Of a stretch of DNA of 64,000 nucleotides, positions 1 to 11,024 are shown in pieces. How positions within the stretch are numbered: the stretch's first letter is position 1; each line of letters opens with the position of its first letter. The notes beneath the pieces are model-generated. The model was not told the origin of the DNA. It did no database searches and worked only from the letters and a program-made list of their open reading frames with translations. This stretch comes from Sulfuricurvum sp. (GTDB lineage: Bacteria > Campylobacterota > Campylobacteria > Campylobacterales > Sulfurimonadaceae), in the NCBI RefSeq assembly GCF_028713855.1, contig NZ_JAQTNN010000002.1:204182-268181 (forward strand), given 5' to 3'. The position numbers and the translations under genes are program-made.

Positions 1-208
1 GGTTATGGCATGTGCTACTCATGGTGTCCTCAGCGGAAAAGCGTATGATAATCTTAACAACGGTGAACTCGATGAATTGGTCATTTCCAATACATTGGTA
101 TTGAGTGGGCAAAGTGACAAAATTAAAGTGTTGAGCGTTGCTCCGCTGTTTGCCGAAGTCATTCGCCGTGTTTATCACAATGAGAGCGTTAACTCGCTAT
201 TTAGTTAA
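1..208 (+). CDS. prs: Ribose-phosphate pyrophosphokinase, C-terminal part (5' truncated by window edge)
   Basis: Protein tail [26 protein letters not shown]...[26 protein letters not shown] is typical of PRPP synthetase C-terminus. Confidence 0.9.
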   Translation, partial: VMACATHGVLSGKAYDNLNNGELDELVISNTLVLSGQSDKIKVLSVAPLFAEVIRRVYHNESVNSLFS

Positions 209-1998
209 TGAACAATATTCGCAATTTTTCGATTATCGCCCATATCGACCACGGCAAAAGTACCTTAGCCGACCGTATCATCCAAGAGTGCGGCGCGGTG
301 AGTGATCGTGAACTCACCAAACAGATGATGGATACGATGGACATCGAACAAGAGCGCGGGATTACGATCAAAGCGCAAAGTGTCCGTCTCGATTACGTCA
401 AAGATGGACAGCATTATATTTTGAACCTGATCGACACTCCGGGCCATGTCGATTTCAGCTATGAAGTCTCAAAATCATTGGCTTCAAGTGATGGTGCATT
501 GCTGATCGTTGATGCGGCGCAGGGAGTTGAAGCCCAAACCATCGCTAACGTCTATATGGCGATGGAAAACAACCTCACCCTTATCCCCGTTATCAACAAA
601 ATCGATCTCCCGGCCGCAGAACCGGAACGGGTCGCCGAAGAGATCGAAACGACGATCGGGATCGATGCGACCGATGCAATAATGATCTCTGCTAAAACGG
701 GTGTGGGCATTCGAACTTTGATCGATGCGATTGTTGATCGTATCCCAGCTCCAGCGGGAGATCCAGATGCTACGACCAAAGCGATTATTTATGATTCGTG
801 GTTTGATACGTATCAAGGGGCAATGGCACTGGTGCGCGTATTTGACGGTGAGATCAAGATGGGTCAGATGATTAAACTGATGCATAATGATGAAAACCAT
901 CAAGTGCTGGAACTGATGTATCCTCATCCGCTGCGCCGCCAAAAAACTCAAAGCATTAAAGCCGGAGAGATCGGAATCGTGATCTTGGGGGTTAAGGAGG
1001 TAGGGTCTATCCGTGTCGGCGATACAATCACCGATGCTCGAAACCCTACGAAAGAGCCGGTAGGTGAATACGCTCCTGCCAAACCGTTTGTCTTTGCAGG
1101 ATTGTATCCGATCGATACCGATGAGTTTGAAGCAGTGCGTGATGCTCTTGATAAGCTCAAACTCAACGACAGCTCTCTCAGCTATGAACCGGAAACTTCT
1201 ATTGCTCTGGGATTTGGCTTCCGTGTTGGATTTTTGGGTATGCTTCATATGGAGGTGGTCAAAGAGCGATTGGAACGGGAATTTAATCTCGATTTGATTG
1301 CGACTGCTCCATCCGTTATTTATAAAGTTTATAAGACCGACGGATCGATGGTGGAAGTGCAAAATCCAAGCGAACTCCCTGAACCGCAAACGATCGAGAA
1401 AATCGAAGAACCCTACGTTCGTGCAACGGTGATCGTTCCGACCGATTATTTGGGGAATGTAATTACCCTTTTGACCAACAAGCGGGGTATGCAAGAGAAG
1501 ATGGAGTATCTCAATGAGACACGCGTCATGCTCATCTACGTTATGCCGATGAACGAAATCGTCGTCGATTTTTACGATAAACTCAAATCAACCTCCAAAG
1601 GGTATGCGAGTTTCGATTACGATCCGATTGAATTTCGTCAGGGCGATTTGGTCAAACTCGATGTCCGTGTTGCGGGAGATGTGGTCGATGCCCTCAGCGT
1701 TATCGTTCCGCGCACCTCTGCCGATATGCGCGGCCGAGCATTGGTTACCAATATGAAAGAGATCGTTCCGCGTCAGCTGTTCGAAGTGGCGATCCAAGCG
1801 AGTATCGGAAACCGTGTTATCGCTCGTGAAACGGTCAAATCAATGGGTAAAAATGTTACCGCCAAATGTTACGGCGGGGATATTTCCCGTAAACGAAAAC
1901 TCCTCGACAAACAAAAAGAGGGTAAAAAACGGATGAAAGCGATTGGGAAGGTTCAACTGCCTCAAGAGGCATTTATGTCCGTCCTCAAAATGGACTAA
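208..1998 (+). CDS. lepA: Elongation factor 4 (LepA GTPase)
   Basis: [22 protein letters not shown]-terminus, [15 protein letters not shown]-terminal [25 protein letters not shown]. Confidence 0.98.
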   Translation: MNNIRNFSIIAHIDHGKSTLADRIIQECGAVSDRELTKQMMDTMDIEQERGITIKAQSVRLDYVKDGQHYILNLIDTPGHVDFSYEVSKSLASSDGALLIVDAAQGVEAQTIANVYMAMENNLTLIPVINKIDLPAAEPERVAEEIETTIGIDATDAIMISAKTGVGIRTLIDAIVDRIPAPAGDPDATTKAIIYDSWFDTYQGAMALVRVFDGEIKMGQMIKLMHNDENHQVLELMYPHPLRRQKTQSIKAGEIGIVILGVKEVGSIRVGDTITDARNPTKEPVGEYAPAKPFVFAGLYPIDTDEFEAVRDALDKLKLNDSSLSYEPETSIALGFGFRVGFLGMLHMEVVKERLEREFNLDLIATAPSVIYKVYKTDGSMVEVQNPSELPEPQTIEKIEEPYVRATVIVPTDYLGNVITLLTNKRGMQEKMEYLNETRVMLIYVMPMNEIVVDFYDKLKSTSKGYASFDYDPIEFRQGDLVKLDVRVAGDVVDALSVIVPRTSADMRGRALVTNMKEIVPRQLFEVAIQASIGNRVIARETVKSMGKNVTAKCYGGDISRKRKLLDKQKEGKKRMKAIGKVQLPQEAFMSVLKMD

Positions 1999-1999
1999 C

Positions 2000-2575
2000 A
2001 TGCGCTGTATGATGTGCGAGCGATTCAGCTTCTCGCATATCTGCTCCGCGTGTCAAGAATCGCTTCTCGCTCCAACGCTCCATAAGCGTAAAATTATGGG
2101 TTCTATCCCTGTCTATTCTTTTTTCCCGTACAACGATATCGAACCGCTATTACTCACGAAACATACCGATATCGGATACTATATCTATACGATTTTAGCC
2201 AAACGATCACTGGGGATTTTTGCACGAGAATGGCAATATGAAAGTTCTGTTGCTTCTATCGGTATTGACGATCATGCTACGAGTGGCTACTCTCATACGG
2301 CAGTGCTGAACCGGGCATTGAAATCTTCAAATATCATCCCTCACTTCGGCAAACTAAGGGCGACGCAACATTATAAATATGCGGGTAAAAGTGTCGAAGA
2401 GAGATTGATGAATCCGCGAAAATTTGTCTATAAGCCGTTTGAAGAAAAGGAGGTAATTCTAGTCGATGACATTGTCACGACGGGAACAACACTAAGTGAA
2501 GCCGCAGAAATACTTTCTGCTCAGGGAAAAAAAGTAATTTTTTGCCTTACTCTGAGTGATGCGGAGAATAAATAA
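2000..2575 (+). CDS. ComF-family phosphoribosyltransferase
   Basis: N-terminal C-x2-C pairs (CMMC, CSAC) and PRPP-binding motif VILVDDIVTTGTTLSEA; start at internal ATG 2000. Confidence 0.85.
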   Translation: MRCMMCERFSFSHICSACQESLLAPTLHKRKIMGSIPVYSFFPYNDIEPLLLTKHTDIGYYIYTILAKRSLGIFAREWQYESSVASIGIDDHATSGYSHTAVLNRALKSSNIIPHFGKLRATQHYKYAGKSVEERLMNPRKFVYKPFEEKEVILVDDIVTTGTTLSEAAEILSAQGKKVIFCLTLSDAENK

Positions 2576-3973
2576 TTAATTTTCCAAAGGAATAGAAAAA
2601 TAAAAACAGCTCCCCTCGCCAAGTGCACTGGTAGCCCAAATTTTTCCATGATGTGCATGAACCATCTCTTTAACAATGGCTAATCCTAATCCTGTCCCTT
2701 TGATAGCGTTTTGCGTTGAATCTTCAAGTTGGGTAAAAGGGTCAAAAATGGTTTCCAAATATTCCGATGCGATACCGTTTCCTTGATCGCATATGCTAAA
2801 TTGATGGTTCTCCTTGCGTTGATAGGTTATTGTTATCGATGAGTGTTCCGGTGAAAATTTAATGGCATTACTCAAAATATTGATCAATATTTGCTGAATC
2901 ATTTTATGGTCTGCTTTCATCGATTCTGTAGTAATGATAGGAAACTGCAAGGATATATGACGCTTTTTAGCGAGTGGTTCACTCATAACCGCGACATCGT
3001 TAAAAATTTCGGATAACTTAAATGTACTTTCGTTAAGTTCCATTTTCCCTGCTTTCATTTTTGAAAAATCGAGAATTGTATTGACCAAGTCAAGAAGATG
3101 TTTACCGGAAATGAGAATTTTTTCGATGTAGGTTGCAAATTCTTTCGGAGTATCGCTTCGTTTAATCAGAATTTGAGAGAACCCGATAATAGAGTTTAAC
3201 GGAGTGCGCAGCTCATGACTCATTGTAGCAAAGAACGAATCTTTTGCAAGCGCCGCTTGGCGGGCTTCTTCAAGAGCGCTAATGAGCTCTGTTTGATATT
3301 TTTCTTTTTCGAGAATCTCTTGAAGTAAATTTTCATTAAGCTGCTGCGTATACTGCTGCTCTTCTTCCAAATTACGAACTAAATCTTCTTGTTGCAGCTG
3401 CAATATAACAACTTCGGAAAAATTAGCATGAAATTTTTTGCTTGATAGAATCATCATAACGGAAAAGAGTACGAGAGCCGTTCCAACCATCCATGAGGCT
3501 TCATGTAATTTATCCAGCATAAAATGCAAAGCATAAGGCCCGATTACAAACAGATTGTAAAACACATAGCTTTCCGGACGATATGAACTGGATCCTACTC
3601 CGCCTGCTACCATCCCGCCAACGATAATGAATAACAGCATCTCATGTAGGGGAGAGGCTGGAAGAAGATAAAAAACACTCGATCCCCATACGATTCCGGA
3701 AGCAATAATACCAATCATATAGATTCGGTAGGCAAAGATAAGTAAGTTGTGATGAATTGATGAACGAAAACGGAGGTAACTGATAGAACGAAATATAATG
3801 ACAAGCAGATTCAAAATAATCCACAATGCAAGGGCATTATATGAAATCTGGTCTTTTAAAATAAAAGCAATAATAACGGAATTAAAGAGAGTTGCCACCA
3901 ACGGTATGGGTAGAGCACGATAAAGTGCGTCTAGTTCTTTTGAAAATATTTCATTTTGCACCAAACAGTCCAT
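2576..3973 (-). CDS. Membrane sensor histidine kinase
   Basis: Multiple N-terminal TM segments, ATMSHELRTPLNSIIGFSQ H-box, GTGLGLAIVKEMV G-box. Confidence 0.9.
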   Translation of the reverse strand: MDCLVQNEIFSKELDALYRALPIPLVATLFNSVIIAFILKDQISYNALALWIILNLLVIIFRSISYLRFRSSIHHNLLIFAYRIYMIGIIASGIVWGSSVFYLLPASPLHEMLLFIIVGGMVAGGVGSSSYRPESYVFYNLFVIGPYALHFMLDKLHEASWMVGTALVLFSVMMILSSKKFHANFSEVVILQLQQEDLVRNLEEEQQYTQQLNENLLQEILEKEKYQTELISALEEARQAALAKDSFFATMSHELRTPLNSIIGFSQILIKRSDTPKEFATYIEKILISGKHLLDLVNTILDFSKMKAGKMELNESTFKLSEIFNDVAVMSEPLAKKRHISLQFPIITTESMKADHKMIQQILINILSNAIKFSPEHSSITITYQRKENHQFSICDQGNGIASEYLETIFDPFTQLEDSTQNAIKGTGLGLAIVKEMVHAHHGKIWATSALGEGSCFYFSIPLEN

Positions 3974-4011
3974 TTAATCCAGATAATTGTTGATTATAGA
4001 AGAGATATCCT

Positions 4012-5508
4012 TTAATGCCTATAAGGTTGCTGAGTAGAAATCCGTGTATCGATAATAGCACGACCGATCGTAAAATGATAAAGAGATTGGAATTGTTGGT
4101 TTTGTATGCCCAGCAGGGCATGAAACTCATCATCCAAAAAGCAGCCGATACCGGTAGCACTTAAACCCAGGGATGTCGCTTCGAGATAGAGCATCTGTCC
4201 GATCATGCCGCATTGGTGATAGAGATTTTTGTATCCAATCGCACCGTATTTTTCGAGGGATGAGGCAAAATTGCAGAGCATTCCGAAACTAAAGGCGCCG
4301 TCTTTAGCAATCTCTTGGTTACACGAGATCATTTGTGCCGCGCCGCGATAATCCCCTTTTTGCAGTAAATACAATCCATTATGACAATCTTCCCAAACAA
4401 AGTTTTGATCCATCGATTTTTTGAGTTTTTCGAGATCATCCATATTCCGGATAAACGCATAGAGCCCTTTATCAAGCCGCTCGACGCGATGAACGAACAG
4501 TATGAAATGAACATCAGACGCTTCTGTACAAAAAAGTGAGCTATCAAGTAAAGTACGAAACTGCTCCATCGTGATCCCGCTCCCATCCATCATTTGGGCA
4601 CTGCGCCGTTTTAAGATTATCTCTCCGGCATTTTTAGAGGGAGGGGGAATAGACCGTGTAGTACTTAAAGGTTCTATTTTGGGATAAACTCCTTGGGTCG
4701 CTTCGTCAATCACCGTCAAAATAGGCCACTCGTGATGAGATGGACTGAGGGTGTTGGCCGGATAAGGGATTGTCACAGCTGAGGGGAGCGAACCGCTATT
4801 CCCAATACGAATCAGCATATCAGGACTCTCATTTTCATACGGATCAAAGCGCTCACGTTGATCTAGACCGCAAAGCATTGCGATTTCATCTGAATTGACA
4901 CTCACAATCTCGCATTTCCATCCGAGCATGCTTGCTGCCGCTTTGATTGCGCCATAGGCATGCCCTGCATCGAGCTGACAATAGCGCCAGCACCGCTCTC
5001 CGTATTTCCATGCTTCGCGCCACAGTATGGAACTAAGTACGATATAAAATCCATTCCCCTCTAAAGGCGTTTTATACGTATGAAGCAATTCAAGTGCGTG
5101 TTCACGTGGTGCATAATGCGATAGTGTAGCATGCGAACTGATCTCCTCTGTGGCAGGTACTATAACATAGCATTCTGTGGGTTGGAGATTGCCGCTGGAG
5201 GCATTGCAACGTAATGCCCATGATGAACCTCCGTGATTTTTGATCGCGGCAAGTCCGAGTGAATAGCGTAATAGCTGTGAAAGGGATTCGATGCACAGCG
5301 GTGCTGTCGGCAGAATATCTTTTTGAAACAGGAGATGATAGGGTGGGGTAGTTTCGGAATGAGTGAGAGGGATCAGTGGTGCACCCAGATAGCGCCGATA
5401 GGGGTCAGGCTGGGTTGCCCAGTCCATATAGCCTAAACTTGCGGCATATCGAGAGGGACGGTGTTTGGTTCGGTCGTGATAATGGAGGACATCGTTAATA
5501 TTTTTCAT
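4012..5508 (-). CDS. SagB-type nitroreductase-fold dehydrogenase with two nitroreductase-like domains
   Basis: LLRYSLGLA...WALRCNASSGNLQPTECYVIVP N-half; second C-terminal nitroreductase-like half (ILKRRSAQMMDG...ATGIGCFLDDEFHALLG). Confidence 0.75.
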   Translation of the reverse strand: MKNINDVLHYHDRTKHRPSRYAASLGYMDWATQPDPYRRYLGAPLIPLTHSETTPPYHLLFQKDILPTAPLCIESLSQLLRYSLGLAAIKNHGGSSWALRCNASSGNLQPTECYVIVPATEEISSHATLSHYAPREHALELLHTYKTPLEGNGFYIVLSSILWREAWKYGERCWRYCQLDAGHAYGAIKAAASMLGWKCEIVSVNSDEIAMLCGLDQRERFDPYENESPDMLIRIGNSGSLPSAVTIPYPANTLSPSHHEWPILTVIDEATQGVYPKIEPLSTTRSIPPPSKNAGEIILKRRSAQMMDGSGITMEQFRTLLDSSLFCTEASDVHFILFVHRVERLDKGLYAFIRNMDDLEKLKKSMDQNFVWEDCHNGLYLLQKGDYRGAAQMISCNQEIAKDGAFSFGMLCNFASSLEKYGAIGYKNLYHQCGMIGQMLYLEATSLGLSATGIGCFLDDEFHALLGIQNQQFQSLYHFTIGRAIIDTRISTQQPYRH

Positions 5509-5555
5509 GGGGAGATTGTCGGGTATCGGGGGTAAAATTTCCCTATACTTTTAAA

Positions 5556-6797
5556 TCAGCGCAGGGTTTTTAAGAGTTCGGCAAGCATTTGATCGTGGGT
5601 TGTGGTATTGTCGATCTCCATACGGCTGAGATCCGATTTAAATGAGCCGTGATAATGGACCCCTTTTTCAGCGATATCGGCATGGACATCTGCATTGAAA
5701 TGGATAAGTGGCTGAGTGATTTGATATTCATTACGTAATACGGTTGGAATTGTGGTACCTTTGGTGATGCTTACATTGAGATTACCACCTGTAAGATTTA
5801 GTTCTCCGTATACATCTCCTTGCCCCAATATCGGCGCGTTAAGGGCAAAAAGGGCAAACGTTTGCTCCATATTCGCGTGTTTGAAATTAAAGCTTACGGA
5901 TGAGGGTTCCAAATCAGGGATAGTGACGACAAGGGAAGTATCACTTTGTGCAACTCCGGTATGAGCTCTTAAATGGAGAAGTTTTTCATTTCCGCGAAGG
6001 GTAGTATTTAGCTCTACTGCTCCCCCCAGAGGGATGCCAACGAATTGTTCTAAAATTCCGGCATGTGCCAATGAAGTATCAAGATTGATATTCACATTAA
6101 AAGGTTTGATCCGCCCGTATTTATCGGCCAATAGCGATTTAAGATCAAATGATTCGTTATCATCTTCTTTAATCGGTGTTGGAGTAAAACGGTGAGTTTT
6201 GGAAGTCAGATGAATATTTCCTTCGACATCACGGCGATCAAACCCGCGCAAAGAAATTTCTCCCGAAATGGCGGTATCGGTCAGCGACGGATAGTCAAGT
6301 AGATGAAGAAACGGTTCATAAGCGATATTATGGAGTTTAACGTCAAGTATCGCGAGATGAAAACGGTGTAATTCTAGTTGATAGAGAACATTTCCTCCAA
6401 AAATAGAGCCGTTTCCGCGAATATTAAATGCTGCGATCCCTCCGCTGAGAGCACCGTCGGTTTTAAATGCGACAGCAATCGGATTCATCCCACCCTCCTG
6501 AAAACACTCTAGTCGGTAATGGGCATAAAGCCGAAGGGTAAGGAGTGAAAATCCCCCCTGGGTCGAGAGTGTATTTCCATAGGTATCTTGAACAATCATA
6601 TGAAAACGGTTGTGACGAAGTGAAAACTCTCTCAATGCAATAGGTGAGGATAGGGCTGAACTGAGCGCTTTTTCAAAAATCGGAGTCATCAGCCGATTTC
6701 CCCATGGGGTAAAGAGGAGCACATAGAGCAGAATCACTATTCCTAAGAGAAGATAAAGTGCTTTTCGCGTGCGACGGAGAAAGGCAAACCGTTTCAT
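5556..6797 (-). CDS. AsmA/TamB-like membrane-anchored envelope protein (hypothetical)
   Basis: Single N-terminal TM followed by long beta-rich segment; start MKRFAFLRR at 6797 overlaps the upstream stop. Confidence 0.55.
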   Translation of the reverse strand: MKRFAFLRRTRKALYLLLGIVILLYVLLFTPWGNRLMTPIFEKALSSALSSPIALREFSLRHNRFHMIVQDTYGNTLSTQGGFSLLTLRLYAHYRLECFQEGGMNPIAVAFKTDGALSGGIAAFNIRGNGSIFGGNVLYQLELHRFHLAILDVKLHNIAYEPFLHLLDYPSLTDTAISGEISLRGFDRRDVEGNIHLTSKTHRFTPTPIKEDDNESFDLKSLLADKYGRIKPFNVNINLDTSLAHAGILEQFVGIPLGGAVELNTTLRGNEKLLHLRAHTGVAQSDTSLVVTIPDLEPSSVSFNFKHANMEQTFALFALNAPILGQGDVYGELNLTGGNLNVSITKGTTIPTVLRNEYQITQPLIHFNADVHADIAEKGVHYHGSFKSDLSRMEIDNTTTHDQMLAELLKTLR

Positions 6798-8203
6798 AGC
6801 TGCGTCACCGCTAAAATCCACGGCGTACCGATTGCTAAAAAGATGATGAGGTTGAGGAGTGTAATTGCTCCACCATAGATATAAATGTCACGGGCACTGA
6901 TGTAGCCGGAACTGAGATAGATAGCGTTGCACGAGGAGCCTTGCGGGGTGATCGTAGCGTTGAAATTGGTTGCAAAAAGCAACATCATCGCCATCAACTC
7001 TCCGGGGACACCGGATGTGATTCCGATACCTAAAAAAATTCCGAAAAGGGCCAGTAAGTGAGCGCTTTGGGAGACGAAGAGGTAATGGATCAAGACGTAG
7101 ACAATCACAAGCAACAAGTAAACCCAGCCCCAAGACAAACCGACCAGATAGAGTGTAAAATGGTCGGCGACGGCTCCCATAAATCCCATTTCAGCAAGCT
7201 GTGTACTCATGGAAAAAAGGATTGCGAACCAAATGAGAGTACTAAGTGCTTCACCTTGTGTTCTAAAATCGTCGATACCAAACACTTTGGACGCCATCAA
7301 CAGTCCAAGCCCTCCAAAAGCAACGGCAGCCTTGTCGATCGGAAAGATACCCGAGAGTGACCAGAGGGTCAACATCCCCAAAAATACCGCTCCAGTAATC
7401 CATTCATTACGGCTGATTCGTCCCATATTCATCAATGCTTCACGTGCCATTTTGGGTGCATCGGGAGTTGATTTGAGCTCTGGGGGATAAATGTGAAACA
7501 AGACCCATGGTATAAGGATAAAGGCGACTAATGTCGGTAATAGCGCATAGAGCAGCCATGAACCGAACGAGATATGAATTCCCATCGTCTCGGCAATTTT
7601 TGCTCCGATCGGGTTGACCGCCATGGCGGTGAGCCATAATCCAGAAGAGATGGTAAGCCCCGCCATCGAGGTCATCATCAGATAGCTGCCGGCTTTTTTT
7701 TCGGTTCCGTCACCTATTTTCGAATGGCAGTCATGGGCGAGTCCGTAAACAATCGGATAGAGAACACCGGAACGGGCTGTATTGCTTGGAAATGCGGGGG
7801 CTATCAGGATATCGGTGGCAATAAGACTGTATCCCAGCCCCAGAGTTGAGTGGCCGAAGCGGCGAATAATATGCAAGGATAGCCGTTTACCCAGTCCCGA
7901 TTTATGGACGGCATGTGACACCAAAAATGCTGCGACGATCAGAAGGATAAAACTCTCTGAAAATCCGGCATACGCTTTTGCGGGTTCGATTACTCCCAAA
8001 GAGACACTGAGCGCTAAGGCAATGACAGATGCGGCGATGATTGGCAGTACGTTACCTAAAATAGCTATAATAGTTGTCAGAAAGATGGTAAAGAGTTGCC
8101 ATGCTTTAGGTGCAATAGCGAGTGGAGGGGGAGTAAACCATAAGGTTAGGGCGAAAAAGCCTAATAATGCTATAGGATAAAGTTGTTTGAATCGTATAGA
8201 CAT
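6794..8203 (-). CDS. DASS (SLC13)-family anion/dicarboxylate:Na+ symporter
   Basis: About 12 TM segments; PAFPSNTARSGVLYPIV and TPQGSSCNAIYLSSGYI motifs. Confidence 0.85.
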   Translation of the reverse strand: MSIRFKQLYPIALLGFFALTLWFTPPPLAIAPKAWQLFTIFLTTIIAILGNVLPIIAASVIALALSVSLGVIEPAKAYAGFSESFILLIVAAFLVSHAVHKSGLGKRLSLHIIRRFGHSTLGLGYSLIATDILIAPAFPSNTARSGVLYPIVYGLAHDCHSKIGDGTEKKAGSYLMMTSMAGLTISSGLWLTAMAVNPIGAKIAETMGIHISFGSWLLYALLPTLVAFILIPWVLFHIYPPELKSTPDAPKMAREALMNMGRISRNEWITGAVFLGMLTLWSLSGIFPIDKAAVAFGGLGLLMASKVFGIDDFRTQGEALSTLIWFAILFSMSTQLAEMGFMGAVADHFTLYLVGLSWGWVYLLLVIVYVLIHYLFVSQSAHLLALFGIFLGIGITSGVPGELMAMMLLFATNFNATITPQGSSCNAIYLSSGYISARDIYIYGGAITLLNLIIFLAIGTPWILAVTQL

Positions 8204-8303
8204 CAGCCCCCCTTTTATTAACCTTATTATAGCATTTTAGGTCGGTATATATACTTGATACAGATAGACTAAACTATTCTGCATAAAAATAATCATATAC
8301 CAC

Positions 8304-8333
8304 TTGACAACAGTTGACTCAATGTACTATAAT
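8304..8333 (+). promoter_or_regulatory. Sigma70-type promoter for grpE-dnaK
   Basis: TTGACA (8304-8309), 18-nt spacer, TATAAT (8328-8333), upstream of grpE ATG at 8369. Confidence 0.7.
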
Positions 8334-8368
8334 AACGCCGGATTTCAAAAAAGGAGTCGTATAAACTT

Positions 8369-8908
8369 ATGTCTAACGAAGTAAATGAAGAAGTGATCAG
8401 CGACGAACAGCCTACCCTGCAAGAGGGTGAGGAAGCAGTTGCTGAGAGCATGAATGAATTAGAAACTATCCAAGCCGAATTAGCGTCGTTCAAAGACAAG
8501 TATGCTCGCGTACATGCCGATTTCGACAATATCAAAAAACGTCTTGAGCGTGAGAAATATCAAGCGCTTGAGTATGCAAACGAAAAATTTGCGAAAGATT
8601 TGATCCCCGTTGTAGATTCGCTTTCTATGGCGATCGGTGCAACGGCTATTGAAGCGGATGCAAATGTGCTTCTCGAAAAACTTAAAGAGGGTGTTGAGTT
8701 AACTATGAAACAGTTGCTTAGCGTTCTTGAAAAGCACGGGGTAACCCCTGTCGATGAGAATGAGCCGTTTAATCCGGATATTCACAACGCCGTACAGCGT
8801 GTGGACAGCCCGGATCATGAAAGCGGAGCAATCGTAAACACTTTCCAAAAAGGGTTTCGATATAAAGAGCGAACATTGCGCGATGCAATGGTCGTTATTG
8901 CAAACTAA
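8369..8908 (+). CDS. grpE: Nucleotide exchange factor GrpE
   Basis: YARVHADFDNIKKRLEREK, FNPDIHNAVQRVDSPDHESGAIVNTFQKGFRYKERTLRDAMVVI; directly before dnaK. Confidence 0.97.
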   Translation: MSNEVNEEVISDEQPTLQEGEEAVAESMNELETIQAELASFKDKYARVHADFDNIKKRLEREKYQALEYANEKFAKDLIPVVDSLSMAIGATAIEADANVLLEKLKEGVELTMKQLLSVLEKHGVTPVDENEPFNPDIHNAVQRVDSPDHESGAIVNTFQKGFRYKERTLRDAMVVIAN

Positions 8909-8929
8909 ATTTAAAACAAGGAAATTATT

Positions 8930-10807
8930 ATGTCAAAAGTTATTGGTATCGATTTAGGAACAACAAACTCATGTGTTGCAGTCTATGAAGGCGGCGAAGC
9001 GAAAATTATCCCGAACAAAGAGGGAAAAAACACTACCCCTTCCGTAGTAGCATTTACCGATAAAGGTGAAATTCTCGTAGGTGATCCGGCAAAACGTCAG
9101 GCGATCACTAACCCGGATAAAACAATCTACTCGGTCAAACGTATCATGGGTCTTATGATGAACGAAGAGAAAGCAAAAGAGGCTCACGACAAAGTTACTT
9201 ATAAAATCGTTGATAAAAACGGTATGGCTGCGGTAGACGTTGCAGGTAAAGTATATACCCCTCAAGAAATTTCCGCGAAAATCCTTTCTAAATTGAAAGC
9301 GGATGCAGAGAGCTACCTCGGACAAGCGGTAAGCGATGCGGTTATTACCGTTCCTGCGTACTTCAATGATGCTCAGCGTAAAGCGACGAAAGAAGCGGGA
9401 ACCATCGCAGGGCTTAACGTTCTTCGTATCATCAATGAGCCGACAGCATCTGCATTGGCATACGGTTTGGATTCAAAAGGGGATGAAAAAGTTCTCGTTT
9501 ATGATCTAGGGGGCGGAACATTTGACGTTACGGTTCTTGAAATCTCTGAGGGGACTTTCGAGGTTCTCTCAACGGACGGTAATGCGTTCCTCGGTGGGGA
9601 TGATTTCGATAATAAAATCGTAGATTTCCTCGCAAACGAGTTCAAATCCGATCACGGCATTGATCTCAAAGCAGACAAAATGGCGCTTCAACGTCTTAAA
9701 GACGCGGCTGAAAATGCGAAAAAAGAGCTCTCTTCAGCAGAAGAAACTGAGATTAATCTTCCGTTTATCACCGCAGACGCATCAGGTCCTAAACACTTAG
9801 TTGTGAAATTGACCCGTGCAAAATTCGAAGGGATGATCGACACGTTGGTTAAAGAGACTATTTCTCATATCAAAACTGCGATGAAAGATGCAGGGATGAG
9901 CAATAACGAAATCAACGAAGTTATTATGGTTGGGGGTTCAACTCGTCTTCCAATCGCACAAAAAATGGTTTCGGATGAGTTCGGCGGAAAAACCCTTAAC
10001 AAAGGGGTAAATCCGGATGAAGTAGTCGCAGCCGGTGCAGCAATCCAAGGTGGAGTTCTTCGCGGAGATGTTAAAGACGTACTTCTTCTTGACGTTACAC
10101 CATTGTCACTCGGGATTGAAACTCTCGGCGGTGTTATGACAAAAATCATCGAAAAAGGGACCACTATCCCGGTGAAAAAATCACAAATCTTCTCAACAGC
10201 AGAAGATAACCAACCGGCTGTTTCTATCTCAGTCGGTCAAGGTGAGCGTGAGTTTGCCCGTGATAACAAAGCCCTCGGATTATTCGAACTTACCGGTATC
10301 CCATCAGCACGTCGCGGTGTACCTCAAATCGAAGTAACCTTCGATATCGACGCGAACGGTATCTTGACGGTATCTGCTTCGGACAAAGGGACAGGTAAAA
10401 CCCAAGAGATCAAAATCACCGGGTCAAGCGGGTTGAGCGAAGAAGAGATCAACAAAATGGTTCAAGACGCTGAAAACCACAAAGCCGAAGATGCAAAACG
10501 CAAAGAGATCGTAGATCTTCGCAACCAAGCGGATGCGTTGGCAAACCAAACCGAAAAATCTCTCGAAGAGATGGGTGATAAAATCGACGCAACGGAAAAA
10601 GCAACGATTGAATCAGCGCTTGAAGAGCTTAAAGCGGTACTCAAAAATACCGATGCTTCTAAAGAAGAGATCGAAGCGGCTACGAAAAAATTGGCAGACG
10701 CGAGCCACAAAATGGCAGAGCAAATGTACAAACAAAACGAAGGCGGCGAAGCTGCTTCAAGTCACGCGAAAAAAGATGACGACGTCATCGACGCTGAAAT
10801 CGAGTAA
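8930..10807 (+). CDS. dnaK: Chaperone DnaK
   Basis: [36 protein letters not shown]; complete Hsp70. Confidence 0.99.
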   Translation: MSKVIGIDLGTTNSCVAVYEGGEAKIIPNKEGKNTTPSVVAFTDKGEILVGDPAKRQAITNPDKTIYSVKRIMGLMMNEEKAKEAHDKVTYKIVDKNGMAAVDVAGKVYTPQEISAKILSKLKADAESYLGQAVSDAVITVPAYFNDAQRKATKEAGTIAGLNVLRIINEPTASALAYGLDSKGDEKVLVYDLGGGTFDVTVLEISEGTFEVLSTDGNAFLGGDDFDNKIVDFLANEFKSDHGIDLKADKMALQRLKDAAENAKKELSSAEETEINLPFITADASGPKHLVVKLTRAKFEGMIDTLVKETISHIKTAMKDAGMSNNEINEVIMVGGSTRLPIAQKMVSDEFGGKTLNKGVNPDEVVAAGAAIQGGVLRGDVKDVLLLDVTPLSLGIETLGGVMTKIIEKGTTIPVKKSQIFSTAEDNQPAVSISVGQGEREFARDNKALGLFELTGIPSARRGVPQIEVTFDIDANGILTVSASDKGTGKTQEIKITGSSGLSEEEINKMVQDAENHKAEDAKRKEIVDLRNQADALANQTEKSLEEMGDKIDATEKATIESALEELKAVLKNTDASKEEIEAATKKLADASHKMAEQMYKQNEGGEAASSHAKKDDDVIDAEIE

Positions 10808-10825
10808 TTTCCCCCGTACGTCATA

Positions 10826-10874
10826 CCCTATAGGGCACAAGAACCTCTAGGAGGTCCTCGGGCGTGACCCGGGG
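10826..10874. repeat. Cluster of three consecutive palindromes (REP-like / extragenic element)
   Basis: CCCTATAGGG (10826-10835); ACCTC-TAG-GAGGT (10843-10855); CCTCGGG-CGTGA-CCCGGGG (10856-10874). Confidence 0.6.
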
Positions 10875-11024
10875 ATCCATTTCCATAAATACAGCTTTCT
10901 CCTTTTAATTCTTTTCCTTTTCTTCACATTTATCGTCTCAATAATAAAAAACTATTTTCTGAAAAACCGATATTATTTTTTATAAGTAAAATATTGTATG
11001 ATTAAAGAAAAAAAAGAGTAATCA

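Noticed and set aside
484-1494. 336-aa ORF antisense to lepA
   Set aside because: Shadow ORF opposite a highly conserved gene; composition atypical and no recognisable domain
4012-5508. SagB-type protein as part of a RiPP/TOMM biosynthetic cluster
   Set aside because: No YcaO/cyclodehydratase, precursor peptide or transporter next to it; the nitroreductase-like fold alone is not enough
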